From the IMG/VR virus record IMGVR_UViG_3300020312_000004, positions 1 to 29,064 of that record: DNA of 29,064 nucleotides. One strand, written 5' to 3'. The notes below the pieces were generated by a model that saw nothing but the letters and a program-made list of their open reading frames with translations, made no database searches and was not told the origin of the DNA. Origin of the DNA: a virus. The position numbers and the translations under genes are program-made. Shown here piece after piece: positions 23,348 through 29,064 of the stretch. How positions within the stretch are numbered: position 1 is the first letter of the stretch; every line of letters begins with the position of its first letter.

Positions 23348-23610
23348 TATGTTATTCCTCGATTAGCAAGTCTTCCCTGAATACCTGCAGATTTCTGGGA
23401 CTTCTTAAGTACCTCAGACCAGCCAGGATGGGTTTTAGTCATTTTATCACGCCACTCACCTACTTCACCAACTCCTGGCATAGTAGATGGATCAGAGTAA
23501 TCTCTAGTCCACTCTGGATTGTCTTCTCTCCATTTGTCCCAATCATGAACACTCATGACCACTTCTTTTTGTTCACCAGTTTTGGTGTTAACCACAGGAT
23601 ATGTTGCCAT
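23347..23610 (-). CDS. conserved small phage protein next to phoH (87 aa)
   Basis: The sequence starts MATYPVVNTKTGEQKEVVMS and contains DKWREDNPEWTRDYSDPST, GVGEVGEWRDKM and KTHPGWSEVLKKS. I associate this pattern with a short hypothetical protein that often lies near phoH in cyanophages. It has no Cys and no membrane segment, so a zinc ribbon is excluded. It is basic and probably globular. It begins two bases after ThyX and overlaps phoH by one base. Confidence 0.75.
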   Translation of the reverse strand: MATYPVVNTKTGEQKEVVMSVHDWDKWREDNPEWTRDYSDPSTMPGVGEVGEWRDKMTKTHPGWSEVLKKSQKSAGIQGRLANRGIT

Positions 23611-23612
23611 AA

Positions 23613-24368
23613 TTAAGGTGATAGTCTTGCTTTATGTAGTCTCTTTTCTTCATAGTAAGAAAAGATTTCGGGAACCCAATTCTTAAGAAGAGGAACCATT
23701 CCCAGTGTAAGTGCTTGAATTTCTACTTGTGCATCTAGTTTCGCACGAAGATCTAAAAAATGCAAGGCTGCACGAAGAGAGAATGTTGCAACAAAATTCT
23801 GTCTTATATTTTGTGGCAAATAATCACGTAGATGTTCTTCTGCCATACCACGTTTCTCAAAGTTCTCTGCATATCTCTCACATGCAGCTTCACAGAACTT
23901 TAATTGACGTATGTGATCTTGTTCACTCCATTCGTACTTATGTCCTTTACGGTCTAGATAAAGACCTGCTGGGCGAACATAGAAAACTTCCTCTGGTTTT
24001 AGTTCTCCTTTAGCTACTCTGAGAACCCTTTTACCAGTATATCTTTGAGATTGAACATCAAAACTAACTCCAACTCTATGAGTTCGAGCCTGTACCATTA
24101 CATTATGAACAAAGCCAACACAATCAAAAGTAATGCTTGGATGCTCCAAGGGACCCCAATGTCCTCGCTCATTCGCCAATAATTGTTCGATAACCCATTG
24201 GCCTGATTCAGTCTCCGTTGGAGGGAATACTGAGTTGATTGGTTCTTCGGAGTAGTCATTTTTTCCTGCTTGCCATACTAATGTTTGTGGTTGTTGGGAC
24301 GCTCGAAGAACTACCACCTTGAGGTATGGATCTTGCTCAAGGAGATCCTGTGCTTTAATTGGTTTCAT
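23613..24368 (-). CDS. thyX: flavin-dependent thymidylate synthase ThyX
   Basis: ThyX makes dTMP from dUMP using FAD and methylenetetrahydrofolate, supplying thymidine for phage DNA. The signature is present as ARTHRVGVSFDVQSQRYTGK (H97, R98, S107, R109, Y110). The canonical first Arg of the RHR triad is shifted, giving R95-T-H-R. The C-terminal catalytic part is LPQNIRQNFVATFSLRAALH followed by FLDLRAKLDAQVEIQ. Its length (251) is normal. It lies between a small acidic gene and the phoH group, four bases upstream of the small protein gene. Confidence 0.93.
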   Translation of the reverse strand: MKPIKAQDLLEQDPYLKVVVLRASQQPQTLVWQAGKNDYSEEPINSVFPPTETESGQWVIEQLLANERGHWGPLEHPSITFDCVGFVHNVMVQARTHRVGVSFDVQSQRYTGKRVLRVAKGELKPEEVFYVRPAGLYLDRKGHKYEWSEQDHIRQLKFCEAACERYAENFEKRGMAEEHLRDYLPQNIRQNFVATFSLRAALHFLDLRAKLDAQVEIQALTLGMVPLLKNWVPEIFSYYEEKRLHKARLSP

Positions 24369-24371
24369 AGG

Positions 24372-24539
24372 TTAATCTGCGTACCCATCATCATCGTAGT
24401 CATCACGATAGCAACTCTTTGAATTACCACCGCTGTAAACATATGAATCTACATCCGAGTATACCTCAGATTCTAATGAATCTGTCAATAGTTTAAGATT
24501 CTTGACGATGAGTTTTAGTCTTTCTTTGTCCATTTCCAT
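24372..24539 (-). CDS. small acidic protein, unknown function (55 aa)
   Basis: A 55-codon ORF from ATG 24539, in a TAATG overlap with the upstream oxygenase-like gene, preceded by AAGGAA. The sequence starts MEMDKERLKLIVKNLKLL (amphipathic helix) and ends in an Asp/Tyr-rich tail (YRDDYDDDGYAD). The stop is three bases before thyX. No recognised family. Confidence 0.65.
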   Translation of the reverse strand: MEMDKERLKLIVKNLKLLTDSLESEVYSDVDSYVYSGGNSKSCYRDDYDDDGYAD

Positions 24540-25054
24540 TAACTTTCTTCCTTTATTATATCATCATATATGTGATAATTGAAATTAACAACTACCCTAG
24601 TTGCCGCATTAGTACATGTAGTACCAGTATGTCTTAGATTTGAATCAAAAACTACTATACGGTTAGCAACACTTTCAACCTCTGTGCCATCTTCAAATAT
24701 GGTCTTACCATCGCAGGTATTCGCATAGAATATAGCTGTAACACAGTTAGGAAAATCTGTGTGGAAGTTATTTATCTGAATTTCTTCAGTACGTGGGTGG
24801 CAATTTGCTTTGCATCTTACTATAGATGCTGCATTTAGATACCTAAAAATTGGTTCAACAAACTGCCAATACTGACTACGAGGTTCGTATTCAGTATAAA
24901 GCAAGTGTGTAAACTGATAACCACCATCTCCTGGCAGAACTACTCCATCTAAGAAGTGCCAATCAAGAGAATGACCCATAAAATGAGACTCAAAAACCTC
25001 CCACTCTTCCTGTGGGAGGAAATCATCATGTAATTGAGTCTTTATTGGGGTCAT
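24539..25054 (-). CDS. 2OG-Fe(II) oxygenase (171 aa)
   Basis: It is of the prolyl-4-hydroxylase-like subtype, different from the HxH group: QINNFHTDFPNCVTAIFY gives the classic HxD (H98, D100), IVVFDSNLRHTGT gives H142, and ATRVVVNFNY gives R153. FEDGTEV is the usual loop between the motifs. The start at 25054 overlaps the previous gene by 29 bases and has only a weak ribosome site. It contains LPGDGG encoded by CCAGGAGAT, which does not fit the recurrent word. Substrate unknown. Confidence 0.8.
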   Translation of the reverse strand: MTPIKTQLHDDFLPQEEWEVFESHFMGHSLDWHFLDGVVLPGDGGYQFTHLLYTEYEPRSQYWQFVEPIFRYLNAASIVRCKANCHPRTEEIQINNFHTDFPNCVTAIFYANTCDGKTIFEDGTEVESVANRIVVFDSNLRHTGTTCTNAATRVVVNFNYHIYDDIIKEES

Positions 25055-25211
25055 AATCTTTCAAGAGTTTGGCAACTTTATCTTCAGTGCCATCAAGGGT
25101 TTTTATTTCAAAGAGGGTAGACCTCATATACTTTTTAAGTTTTTTGTAGTCCTTCATCACTTTGGAAAGCTCTTGTGGATCTACATCGACTTTTGCTTTT
25201 CCTTCATCCAT
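25026..25211 (-). CDS. small charged helical protein, unknown function (61 aa)
   Basis: The protein (MDEGKAKVDVDPQELSKVMK) is highly Lys/Asp-rich and predicted helical, with no hydrophobic segment. It overlaps both neighbours: its start lies inside the end of the upstream gene (25204) and its end within the oxygenase gene start. Function not recognised. Confidence 0.6.
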   Translation of the reverse strand: MDEGKAKVDVDPQELSKVMKDYKKLKKYMRSTLFEIKTLDGTEDKVAKLLKDYDPNKDSIT

Positions 25212-25494
25212 CTTCTTGTGGGGGTTTCTTTTTTCTTTTTTTCTTTGGTGGAGTGGCTTGTTTATTGCCCCAAAGTTTTGGATTGGCTAGACCATCAGCC
25301 TGTTTAAATGTTTTAAAACCTTTTTTATACTTATCATAATAATAATCAAACATATCAACTTCTTTCTGAGCGATAGTTAGATCATAATGTTCTTTACCCT
25401 CCTTTTCATACGTCACTAAGTACGCAGTATAGGGTAATGATTTGTCGGTGGCCACGCCAGGATCACAATCTTCCTGTAAGATCGTTATGGTCAT
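25204..25494 (-). CDS. small basic-tailed protein, unknown function (96 aa)
   Basis: I use ATG 25494, in an ATGA overlap with the previous gene; the longer version adds five residues upstream. The core reads TAYLVTYEKEGKEHYDLTIA, then KEVDMFDYYYDKYKKGFKTF, a mixed alpha/beta pattern, and the end is a run of Lys and Pro (PPKKKRKKKPPQEDG) that may bind nucleic acid. No family is recognised. Confidence 0.65.
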   Translation of the reverse strand: MTITILQEDCDPGVATDKSLPYTAYLVTYEKEGKEHYDLTIAQKEVDMFDYYYDKYKKGFKTFKQADGLANPKLWGNKQATPPKKKRKKKPPQEDG

Positions 25495-26075
25495 GAACGA
25501 CCACCCCATTTTATATCTGGATATGCCTCTGATACAACTTCTCTATTAATTGGATATAAAGTATGTAAACTCTTATCCTTTACCAAACAAAGAATCTTAG
25601 CTTCTTCTGGATGGATAGATTCAAGCATATTAATAAACATACTCTCTCTTTTAATCTTGTTCAGAGCATCATTTCCGCCTTTAACGAAATTATACAGACG
25701 TTTCCACTCATTTCTTAGAGTAGAACGAGAAGGAATTCCTTTTTTAGGGTCAGGGGCAGCTTCTAAATCAAGTGGTTGATAAGGAACATCGCCTTCTGGA
25801 ATCATAGAGACAATAGTGTCATCATAATTCCAAATAAAGAGGGATTTTAAGAAATCACCGCCATGTTTTTGAAGAATATCAATCTTCTTAGCTTTAGTTC
25901 TTTCTGCAACAACAGCTGCTAAGATCTCATGTACCAATGCATTTGGTAAGAGTTCGATCTTTTTAACTGTTACAGATCTTGGCTTTGTTGAAGTAGTTTT
26001 CTTCTTAGCAGTGGAGGCAGCCTTAGACCTAGGTTTCCTAGTCGTCGTCCTCGTCGTTTTCTTCGCTGTTGTCAT
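25491..26075 (-). CDS. DUF6433-like phage protein with basic N-terminal tail (194 aa)
   Basis: Residues 1-38 are almost entirely Lys, Thr, Arg, Ala and Ser (TTRTTTRKPRSKAASTAKKK), a histone-like tail. The remaining part (RTKAKKIDILQKHGGDFLKS, SMIPEGDVPYQPLDL, LYNFVKGGNDALNKIKRESM, MLESIHPEEAKILCLVKDKS) matches a T4-type phage family I know as DUF6433, of unknown function. ATG 26075 is preferred to TTG 26081. The start overlaps the upstream gene by 38 bases. Confidence 0.65.
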   Translation of the reverse strand: MTTAKKTTRTTTRKPRSKAASTAKKKTTSTKPRSVTVKKIELLPNALVHEILAAVVAERTKAKKIDILQKHGGDFLKSLFIWNYDDTIVSMIPEGDVPYQPLDLEAAPDPKKGIPSRSTLRNEWKRLYNFVKGGNDALNKIKRESMFINMLESIHPEEAKILCLVKDKSLHTLYPINREVVSEAYPDIKWGGRS

Positions 26076-26259
26076 TTTCAAATCTCAGGGCTAAAATTTC
26101 ATCAGGTATGACGTTTCCGTACTCATCATACATTTCGGGATGCATGGCAGGTTGTACATACAGATACTTGTTCTGTTGGGCTAACCACCCAATTATACCA
26201 CCTATCATCAAGAATGTCACGCACAATAGGGTCATGATAACAAGGGATGTAGCTTCCAT
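26038..26259 (-). CDS. small membrane protein with acidic tail (73 aa)
   Basis: One N-terminal membrane helix is clear at residues about 4-27 (LVIMTLLCVTFLMIGGIIGW). It is followed by the motif QPAMHPEMYDEYGNVIPDEI and a strongly acidic end (ENDNSEENDEDDD). The C-terminus is presumably cytoplasmic. The ribosome site is good (GGAGG). The motif recurs in the partial protein at 28867-29064, so the two appear to be paralogues. The last 38 bases are shared with the next gene in another frame. Confidence 0.75.
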   Translation of the reverse strand: MEATSLVIMTLLCVTFLMIGGIIGWLAQQNKYLYVQPAMHPEMYDEYGNVIPDEILALRFENDNSEENDEDDD

Positions 26260-26277
26260 TTCAATTTCCTCCGAGGA

Positions 26278-26448
26278 TTACTTCTTTTTTATGTCTAGAT
26301 GAACTTTGAAAAAGAAGTCAATCTCCGTATTCCAGAGGGTAACAATCTTACCAAAGCTCAATTCCCAAGTCTTAGGCTTGGCTGGTCTGGTGTTACCTCC
26401 TAATATTAATTCCACGCCCTTATTTATTGATACATCTTCTAGGCTCAT
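26278..26448 (-). CDS. small protein, unknown function (56 aa)
   Basis: A 56-codon ORF starting with ATG 26448 in an ATGA overlap with the glutaredoxin gene. It ends at 26278 with TAA, 18 bases before the membrane-protein start. The protein (MSLEDVSINKGVELILGGNT) contains KPKTWELSFGKIVTLWNTEI, a beta-rich pattern. An AATAAATA word (26421-26428) lies inside it. No recognised family. Confidence 0.65.
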   Translation of the reverse strand: MSLEDVSINKGVELILGGNTRPAKPKTWELSFGKIVTLWNTEIDFFFKVHLDIKKK

Positions 26449-26678
26449 GTGAGAATTCTGTGTTCTTTTAGGTAAGCAATGGTCTGGTTACAATCTCCTA
26501 AAGATTTACCATCCAATTCCACTTGAGGGAACTGGATGCTATTAAATCTTTCTTCAAACTCCTCGGCAGTAAAATCGACATCTAATACTTTTATATCATA
26601 GTCTTTGCCGAGAAGTTCTAATACCATCTCGATTTTTTTACAATACCCACAATCAGGTTTGCTATAAATTACATACAT
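26445..26678 (-). CDS. glutaredoxin (77 aa)
   Basis: The thioredoxin fold is short and clean: MYVIYSKPDCGYCKKIEMVL has the CGYC active site (C10, C13), then VLDVDFTAEEFEERF, the cis-Pro region SIQFPQVELDG, and GDCNQTIAYLKEH. It probably reduces phage or host ribonucleotide reductase, or other thiols. It is encoded 15 bases downstream of talC and coupled to the next small gene. T4 has a comparable protein, NrdC. Confidence 0.9.
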   Translation of the reverse strand: MYVIYSKPDCGYCKKIEMVLELLGKDYDIKVLDVDFTAEEFEERFNSIQFPQVELDGKSLGDCNQTIAYLKEHRILT

Positions 26679-26693
26679 TTAACTTCATTAACT

Positions 26694-27341
26694 CTACTTC
26701 TGCACTGATGCCCAATCTGCATCAAATAATTGTAGTCCTTTTTCTGTAAGGATGTGATTATACATCTTTTCAAAGACCGCAGGAGGCATCGTAACTACAT
26801 CAGCACCATACTCAAAACACTTAGCGACACTATGTTGGTCCCTTAGTGAAGCAGCAAGAACCTGTGTTGTGACCATCTGTTCCCTATAAAGTGCAGATAT
26901 CTCTTTTACGAGATATACACCATCAAAGGAATTGTCCTCGACTCTACCTACAAAAGGTGAAATATACTTCGCACCTGCCTTAGCTGCTAGAATTGCCTGA
27001 GAGGCGGAGAAGATAAGAGTAACATTAACTCTAATACCTTCATCAGAAAGTAGTTTGCAAGCTCTTAAACCAGCAGGTGTACATGGAACTTTAATAGTAG
27101 TAACATCACCAAATTTCTCTCTGAGTCTTTTGCCTTCTGAGACAAAGACATCAACCTCATTGGTAACTATCTCCATACTGATATCTTCGACACCAATATC
27201 CTTGATCTCCTGATAGTCCTCTTCAGGATCTCTACCACTTTTCAAGATCAAAGTAGGATTAGTAGTAACTCCATCAATTAAACCCGTACTGAAGTGATTA
27301 CGGATTATACTTGCATCGGCAGTATCTAAAAAGATTTTCAT
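26694..27341 (-). CDS. talC: transaldolase TalC (auxiliary metabolic gene)
   Basis: A short, fructose-6-phosphate-aldolase-type transaldolase of 215 residues, typical of cyanophages. It has DGVTTNPTLILKSG (24-37), the Schiff-base Lys in TTIKVPCTPAG (K84), NVTLIFSASQA, YISPFVGRVED and TTQVLAASLRD. It shifts carbon through the pentose phosphate pathway to make NADPH and ribose for phage nucleotides. It follows a 47-residue gene (ATGA) with a sigma-70-like promoter at 27504-27532, so host-polymerase expression is likely. It lies in tandem with glutaredoxin. Confidence 0.95.
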   Translation of the reverse strand: MKIFLDTADASIIRNHFSTGLIDGVTTNPTLILKSGRDPEEDYQEIKDIGVEDISMEIVTNEVDVFVSEGKRLREKFGDVTTIKVPCTPAGLRACKLLSDEGIRVNVTLIFSASQAILAAKAGAKYISPFVGRVEDNSFDGVYLVKEISALYREQMVTTQVLAASLRDQHSVAKCFEYGADVVTMPPAVFEKMYNHILTEKGLQLFDADWASVQK

Positions 27342-27481
27342 TTCGTTGTTTCTAGGTAAACTACATCGGGATGTTTTCTTTTAAATGCTTCAACTTCTGT
27401 CTGGTCCTTTAAATAAATCGATAATGCACGGCTTGGGTTCTCCTTAAAATAGTACTTAAGGCGAATCTTGGTGTCTGCCAT
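27338..27481 (-). CDS. small basic protein before talC (47 aa)
   Basis: ATG 27481 is preceded by GGGAG. The sequence (MADTKIRLKYYFKENPSRAL) contains YLKDQTEVEAFKRKHPDVV, consistent with a small alpha/beta fold. Its TGA overlaps the talC start (ATGA). It is the first gene after the sigma-70-like promoter. Function unknown. Confidence 0.75.
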   Translation of the reverse strand: MADTKIRLKYYFKENPSRALSIYLKDQTEVEAFKRKHPDVVYLETTK

Positions 27482-27503
27482 CGGTCGTCTCCCAATTTGT
27501 TTT

Positions 27504-27532
27504 ATTTTAGAGGTTTACATCTCTTTAGTCAA
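27504..27532 (-). promoter_or_regulatory. sigma-70-like promoter of the talC cluster
   Basis: TTGACT (27527-27532) and TAAAAT (27504-27509) are spaced 17 bases apart on the minus strand, one mismatch each to the consensus. The -35 lies in the last codons of the preceding small gene. The start codon of the next gene lies 23 bases downstream of the -10. Confidence 0.75.
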
Positions 27533-27646
27533 GAGATTATTTGAATTGTAGAAAGAAATTAAATTAAATTTAAAGTGTCTTCTCCTTTGTGTGTTGCCCT
27601 CATGGATCTTTCTTACCATGAGTAGTTGTAATTCAAGGTTACTCAT
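27515..27646 (-). CDS. possible small basic protein (43 aa)
   Basis: The ORF begins with ATG 27646 overlapping the TGA of the upstream gene (GTATGA) and ends at 27515. It starts MSNLELQLLMVRKIHEGN and contains HFKFNLISFYNSNN. The -35 of the talC promoter overlaps its last codons. It is short and AT-rich, so it may be chance; the start coupling favours a gene. Beyond the stop there is only promoter sequence. Confidence 0.5.
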   Translation of the reverse strand: MSNLELQLLMVRKIHEGNTQRRRHFKFNLISFYNSNNLLTKEM

Positions 27647-27843
27647 ACTGATTTTCTTAAAGTAATTAGGTACTTTAATACGTCATCACGAACTTCCATT
27701 AGTTCGTTGTAACATTTCTGGTTATGGGCACAAGATCTTAAAGAGTTATCTGGTTTATGGACTGACTCTATAAAGAGGTCTAATCCTCTATTCCACTTCT
27801 GATCATGTGTCTCTTCATCCAAAATTGCGTTCTGATCCTTCAT
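27643..27843 (-). CDS. small soluble protein, unknown function (66 aa)
   Basis: The sequence (MKDQNAILDEETHDQKWNRG) contains LRSCAHNQKCYNELMEVRDD, with two Cys six residues apart and a His between them, and is predicted helical. It overlaps the upstream gene by 29 bases. No family is recognised. Confidence 0.6.
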   Translation of the reverse strand: MKDQNAILDEETHDQKWNRGLDLFIESVHKPDNSLRSCAHNQKCYNELMEVRDDVLKYLITLRKSV

Positions 27844-28108
27844 CCTTGTTATCTTCCATGTTTAGGTTGTCCTTAATTAATTGAATGGAATCCCATTGAG
27901 ATGCCATTTCACCAGAAAGGTAGAGAATTCTCTTCTCATGAACCTTATCACGATCCATAAGGTATGCTATCGTATCAGATAGCAATTCCTGATTACCTTC
28001 TTTATCTTTTAGATAGATACGGTAATTTTCTTGGAATTTCTTAGTTATCCTTTTCTTAAACCAAGTAAAAAGGACGAAATTCAGCAATATTAGAAAGAAA
28101 AACTGCAT
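27815..28108 (-). CDS. small membrane-anchored protein (97 aa)
   Basis: A hydrophobic N-terminus (QFFFLILLNFVLFTWF, residues 2-17) forms a single membrane anchor. The rest is a charged cytoplasmic helix (KKFQENYRIYLKDKEGNQEL) with an acidic end. It overlaps the genes on both sides. The N-terminus could also be an uncleaved signal. Function unknown. Confidence 0.65.
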   Translation of the reverse strand: MQFFFLILLNFVLFTWFKKRITKKFQENYRIYLKDKEGNQELLSDTIAYLMDRDKVHEKRILYLSGEMASQWDSIQLIKDNLNMEDNKDEGSERNFG

Positions 28109-28431
28109 CAGATCGATTCAGGACCTTCTAATTTTACACCATCTTTAGGTTCTTGTCCAGGCGCAGGAACAAATTTATACTCATTATTCCATTTAAAATT
28201 GGTATTATTGAGTTCATGTTTAGTTGGTTTAGGCGCAGTCATAGTATGAACCTTCTGTTGGACTGCTTCTCTCTTCTCTTTGAACCATCCCATAAGTCCA
28301 TTATCATCTTCTGGTTCATTAGGGTCTTTAATACCCAATTTGGTCATAATTAATTTCAACATTGACTTAATTTCCATTAATTCCATGTCAAGATCCCGAT
28401 TTGTGATGGGAGATTTATCATTAGTAGACAT
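28108..28431 (-). CDS. small hydrophilic protein, unknown function (107 aa)
   Basis: Residues 12-36 form an amphipathic helix (DLDMELMEIKSMLKLIMTKL). The rest is Pro- and Lys-rich, with WFKEKREAVQQKVHTM and KFVPAPGQEPKDG, and probably disordered. It overlaps the oxygenase-like gene by 11 bases and the next gene by one (TGATG). No known family. Confidence 0.65.
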   Translation of the reverse strand: MSTNDKSPITNRDLDMELMEIKSMLKLIMTKLGIKDPNEPEDDNGLMGWFKEKREAVQQKVHTMTAPKPTKHELNNTNFKWNNEYKFVPAPGQEPKDGVKLEGPESI

Positions 28432-28870
28432 TGTAGTTTCCTGCTAGAACTATGCGGCTTTTGCATTGATTTGGTTTAACACCATGTTTCATGTGTGCTG
28501 GAAAAACCAAGCACATACCAGAAGAAGGTTCTATCTCACAATCTTCAAAGATTATTGGAGAAGAACCCTCTGGGGCATTTACGTAATATACGAAAGAATA
28601 ATCCCAAGGTTTATGATCATGTGGTTCAGCATAATCGCCTTCATCATATATAGCACCCCACAATTCTTGGTTTTTTACTTTGATATCAAATTTGGTAGTG
28701 TTTACTACCCATTCACTCAATTTTAAGAATATCTTAGGATATGTGTGAAATCCTGTGTGTTTAGAAACATGCAAATTGGTGGATTCTGCTGCATCTGGTA
28801 AAAACGATATAAAAGACTCTAGCGGACAATTCATCATTTCCGCTTGTTCGTTAAAAAACTTATCTATCAC
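28421..28870 (-). CDS. 2OG-Fe(II) oxygenase-like protein (149 aa)
   Basis: A sixth and short member. Motifs: DEGDYAEPHDHKPWDYSFVY with H84 and H86, MCLVFPAHMKHGV with H129, and KSRIVLAGNYNVY with R139, after which the protein ends. The N-terminal domain is reduced compared with the 200-residue relatives. It starts with GTG 28870, overlapping the TGA of the next gene (GTGA). Confidence 0.8.
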   Translation of the reverse strand: MIDKFFNEQAEMMNCPLESFISFLPDAAESTNLHVSKHTGFHTYPKIFLKLSEWVVNTTKFDIKVKNQELWGAIYDEGDYAEPHDHKPWDYSFVYYVNAPEGSSPIIFEDCEIEPSSGMCLVFPAHMKHGVKPNQCKSRIVLAGNYNVY

Positions 28871-29064
28871 ATTCTCACTACGACAACATCTCCACCATCG
28901 TCATCGTCCTCATCATCATCTTCTTCTATATCATCATTCAAGGCATCTATTCTGTCCTGCATAGACTTATATAATGGATCTTGAGGTTCTGGTTCTTTTT
29001 CAAAGTTAACAACTAATAATTCATCACCTTGTTTTACCTCTGCCATTTCTGGATGCATTGGTTT
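28867..29064 (-). CDS. partial acidic protein, paralogue of the membrane protein at 26038-26259
   Basis: The frame is open to the window end and its first codons here are KPMHPEMAEVKQGDELLVVNFE. KPMHPEM corresponds to QPAMHPEM of the other protein, and GDELLVVNFEKE to PDEILALRFEND, so ATG 29058 is probably internal and the start and a membrane helix lie outside. The end is highly acidic (Asp/Glu run) followed by VVVVRM. The stop overlaps the next gene (GTGA). Confidence 0.6.
   Translation of the reverse strand, partial: KPMHPEMAEVKQGDELLVVNFEKEPEPQDPLYKSMQDRIDALNDDIEEDDDEDDDDGGDVVVVRM

Noticed and set aside
1-29064. CRISPR array, insertion sequence, integrase, group I intron or intein
   Set aside because: No regularly spaced repeats, transposase or integrase motifs, and no interrupted conserved gene were seen on either strand.

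Overview
The window is about 29 kb of a T4-like myovirus genome. It fits a marine cyanophage (Synechococcus/Prochlorococcus myovirus type). The evidence is an AT-rich, tightly packed gene set with T4-type tail and replication proteins (gp5, gp27-like, gp26, gp54, gp4, gp48, gp53, gp32, gp33) next to cyanophage signature genes: peptide deformylase, flavin-dependent thymidylate synthase (ThyX), PhoH, a DUF1825-like protein, glutaredoxin, transaldolase TalC and several 2OG-Fe(II) oxygenase-like proteins. The host cannot be resolved further from sequence alone.

Layout. (1) 1-1.9 kb, minus strand: the 5' part of tRNA-Thr(UGU), three small unknown genes, two oxygenase-like genes and another small gene. 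(2) 1.9-15.5 kb, minus strand: a virion/baseplate block transcribed from gp54 (15487) down through gp26, a gp51-like small protein, a lambda-R-like muralytic tail protein, a large tape-measure-like protein, a gp27-like hub, a His-rich small protein, gp5 spike/hub and further virion proteins, with one oxygenase-like gene inserted. (3) 15.5-18.9 kb, plus strand: gp4, an unknown protein, gp48 and gp53. This is the only plus-strand operon; it diverges from gp54 and ends exactly against a minus-strand tRNA-Gly(GCC). (4) 18.9-25 kb, minus strand: replication, recombination and late-transcription genes (PhoH, RecB-like exonuclease, gp33, DUF1825-like, gp32, PDF) plus ThyX and two oxygenase-like genes. 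(5) 25-29 kb, minus strand: small unknown and membrane genes, glutaredoxin, TalC, a sixth oxygenase-like gene and a partial membrane-protein gene running off the window.

Most adjacent genes overlap by one to four bases (ATGA, GTGA, TAATG, TGATG), so translation is probably coupled. Eight genes shorter than 60 codons were found by reading the gaps. Two promoters match the sigma-70 consensus with 17-base spacers (before gp32 and before the talC cluster). AATAAATA words are candidate T4-type late promoters. No gap longer than 300 bases lacks a gene.

The most interesting signals are: a recurrent CCWGGCGAT word that nearly always encodes Pro-Gly-Asp; a tRNA-Gly that supplies the last codons and stop of the PDF gene; relocation of a muralytic domain from gp5 to another tail protein; loss of the clamp-binding tail in gp33 and of the zinc ligands in gp32; a His-rich protein between spike and hub; and six divergent oxygenase-like genes.
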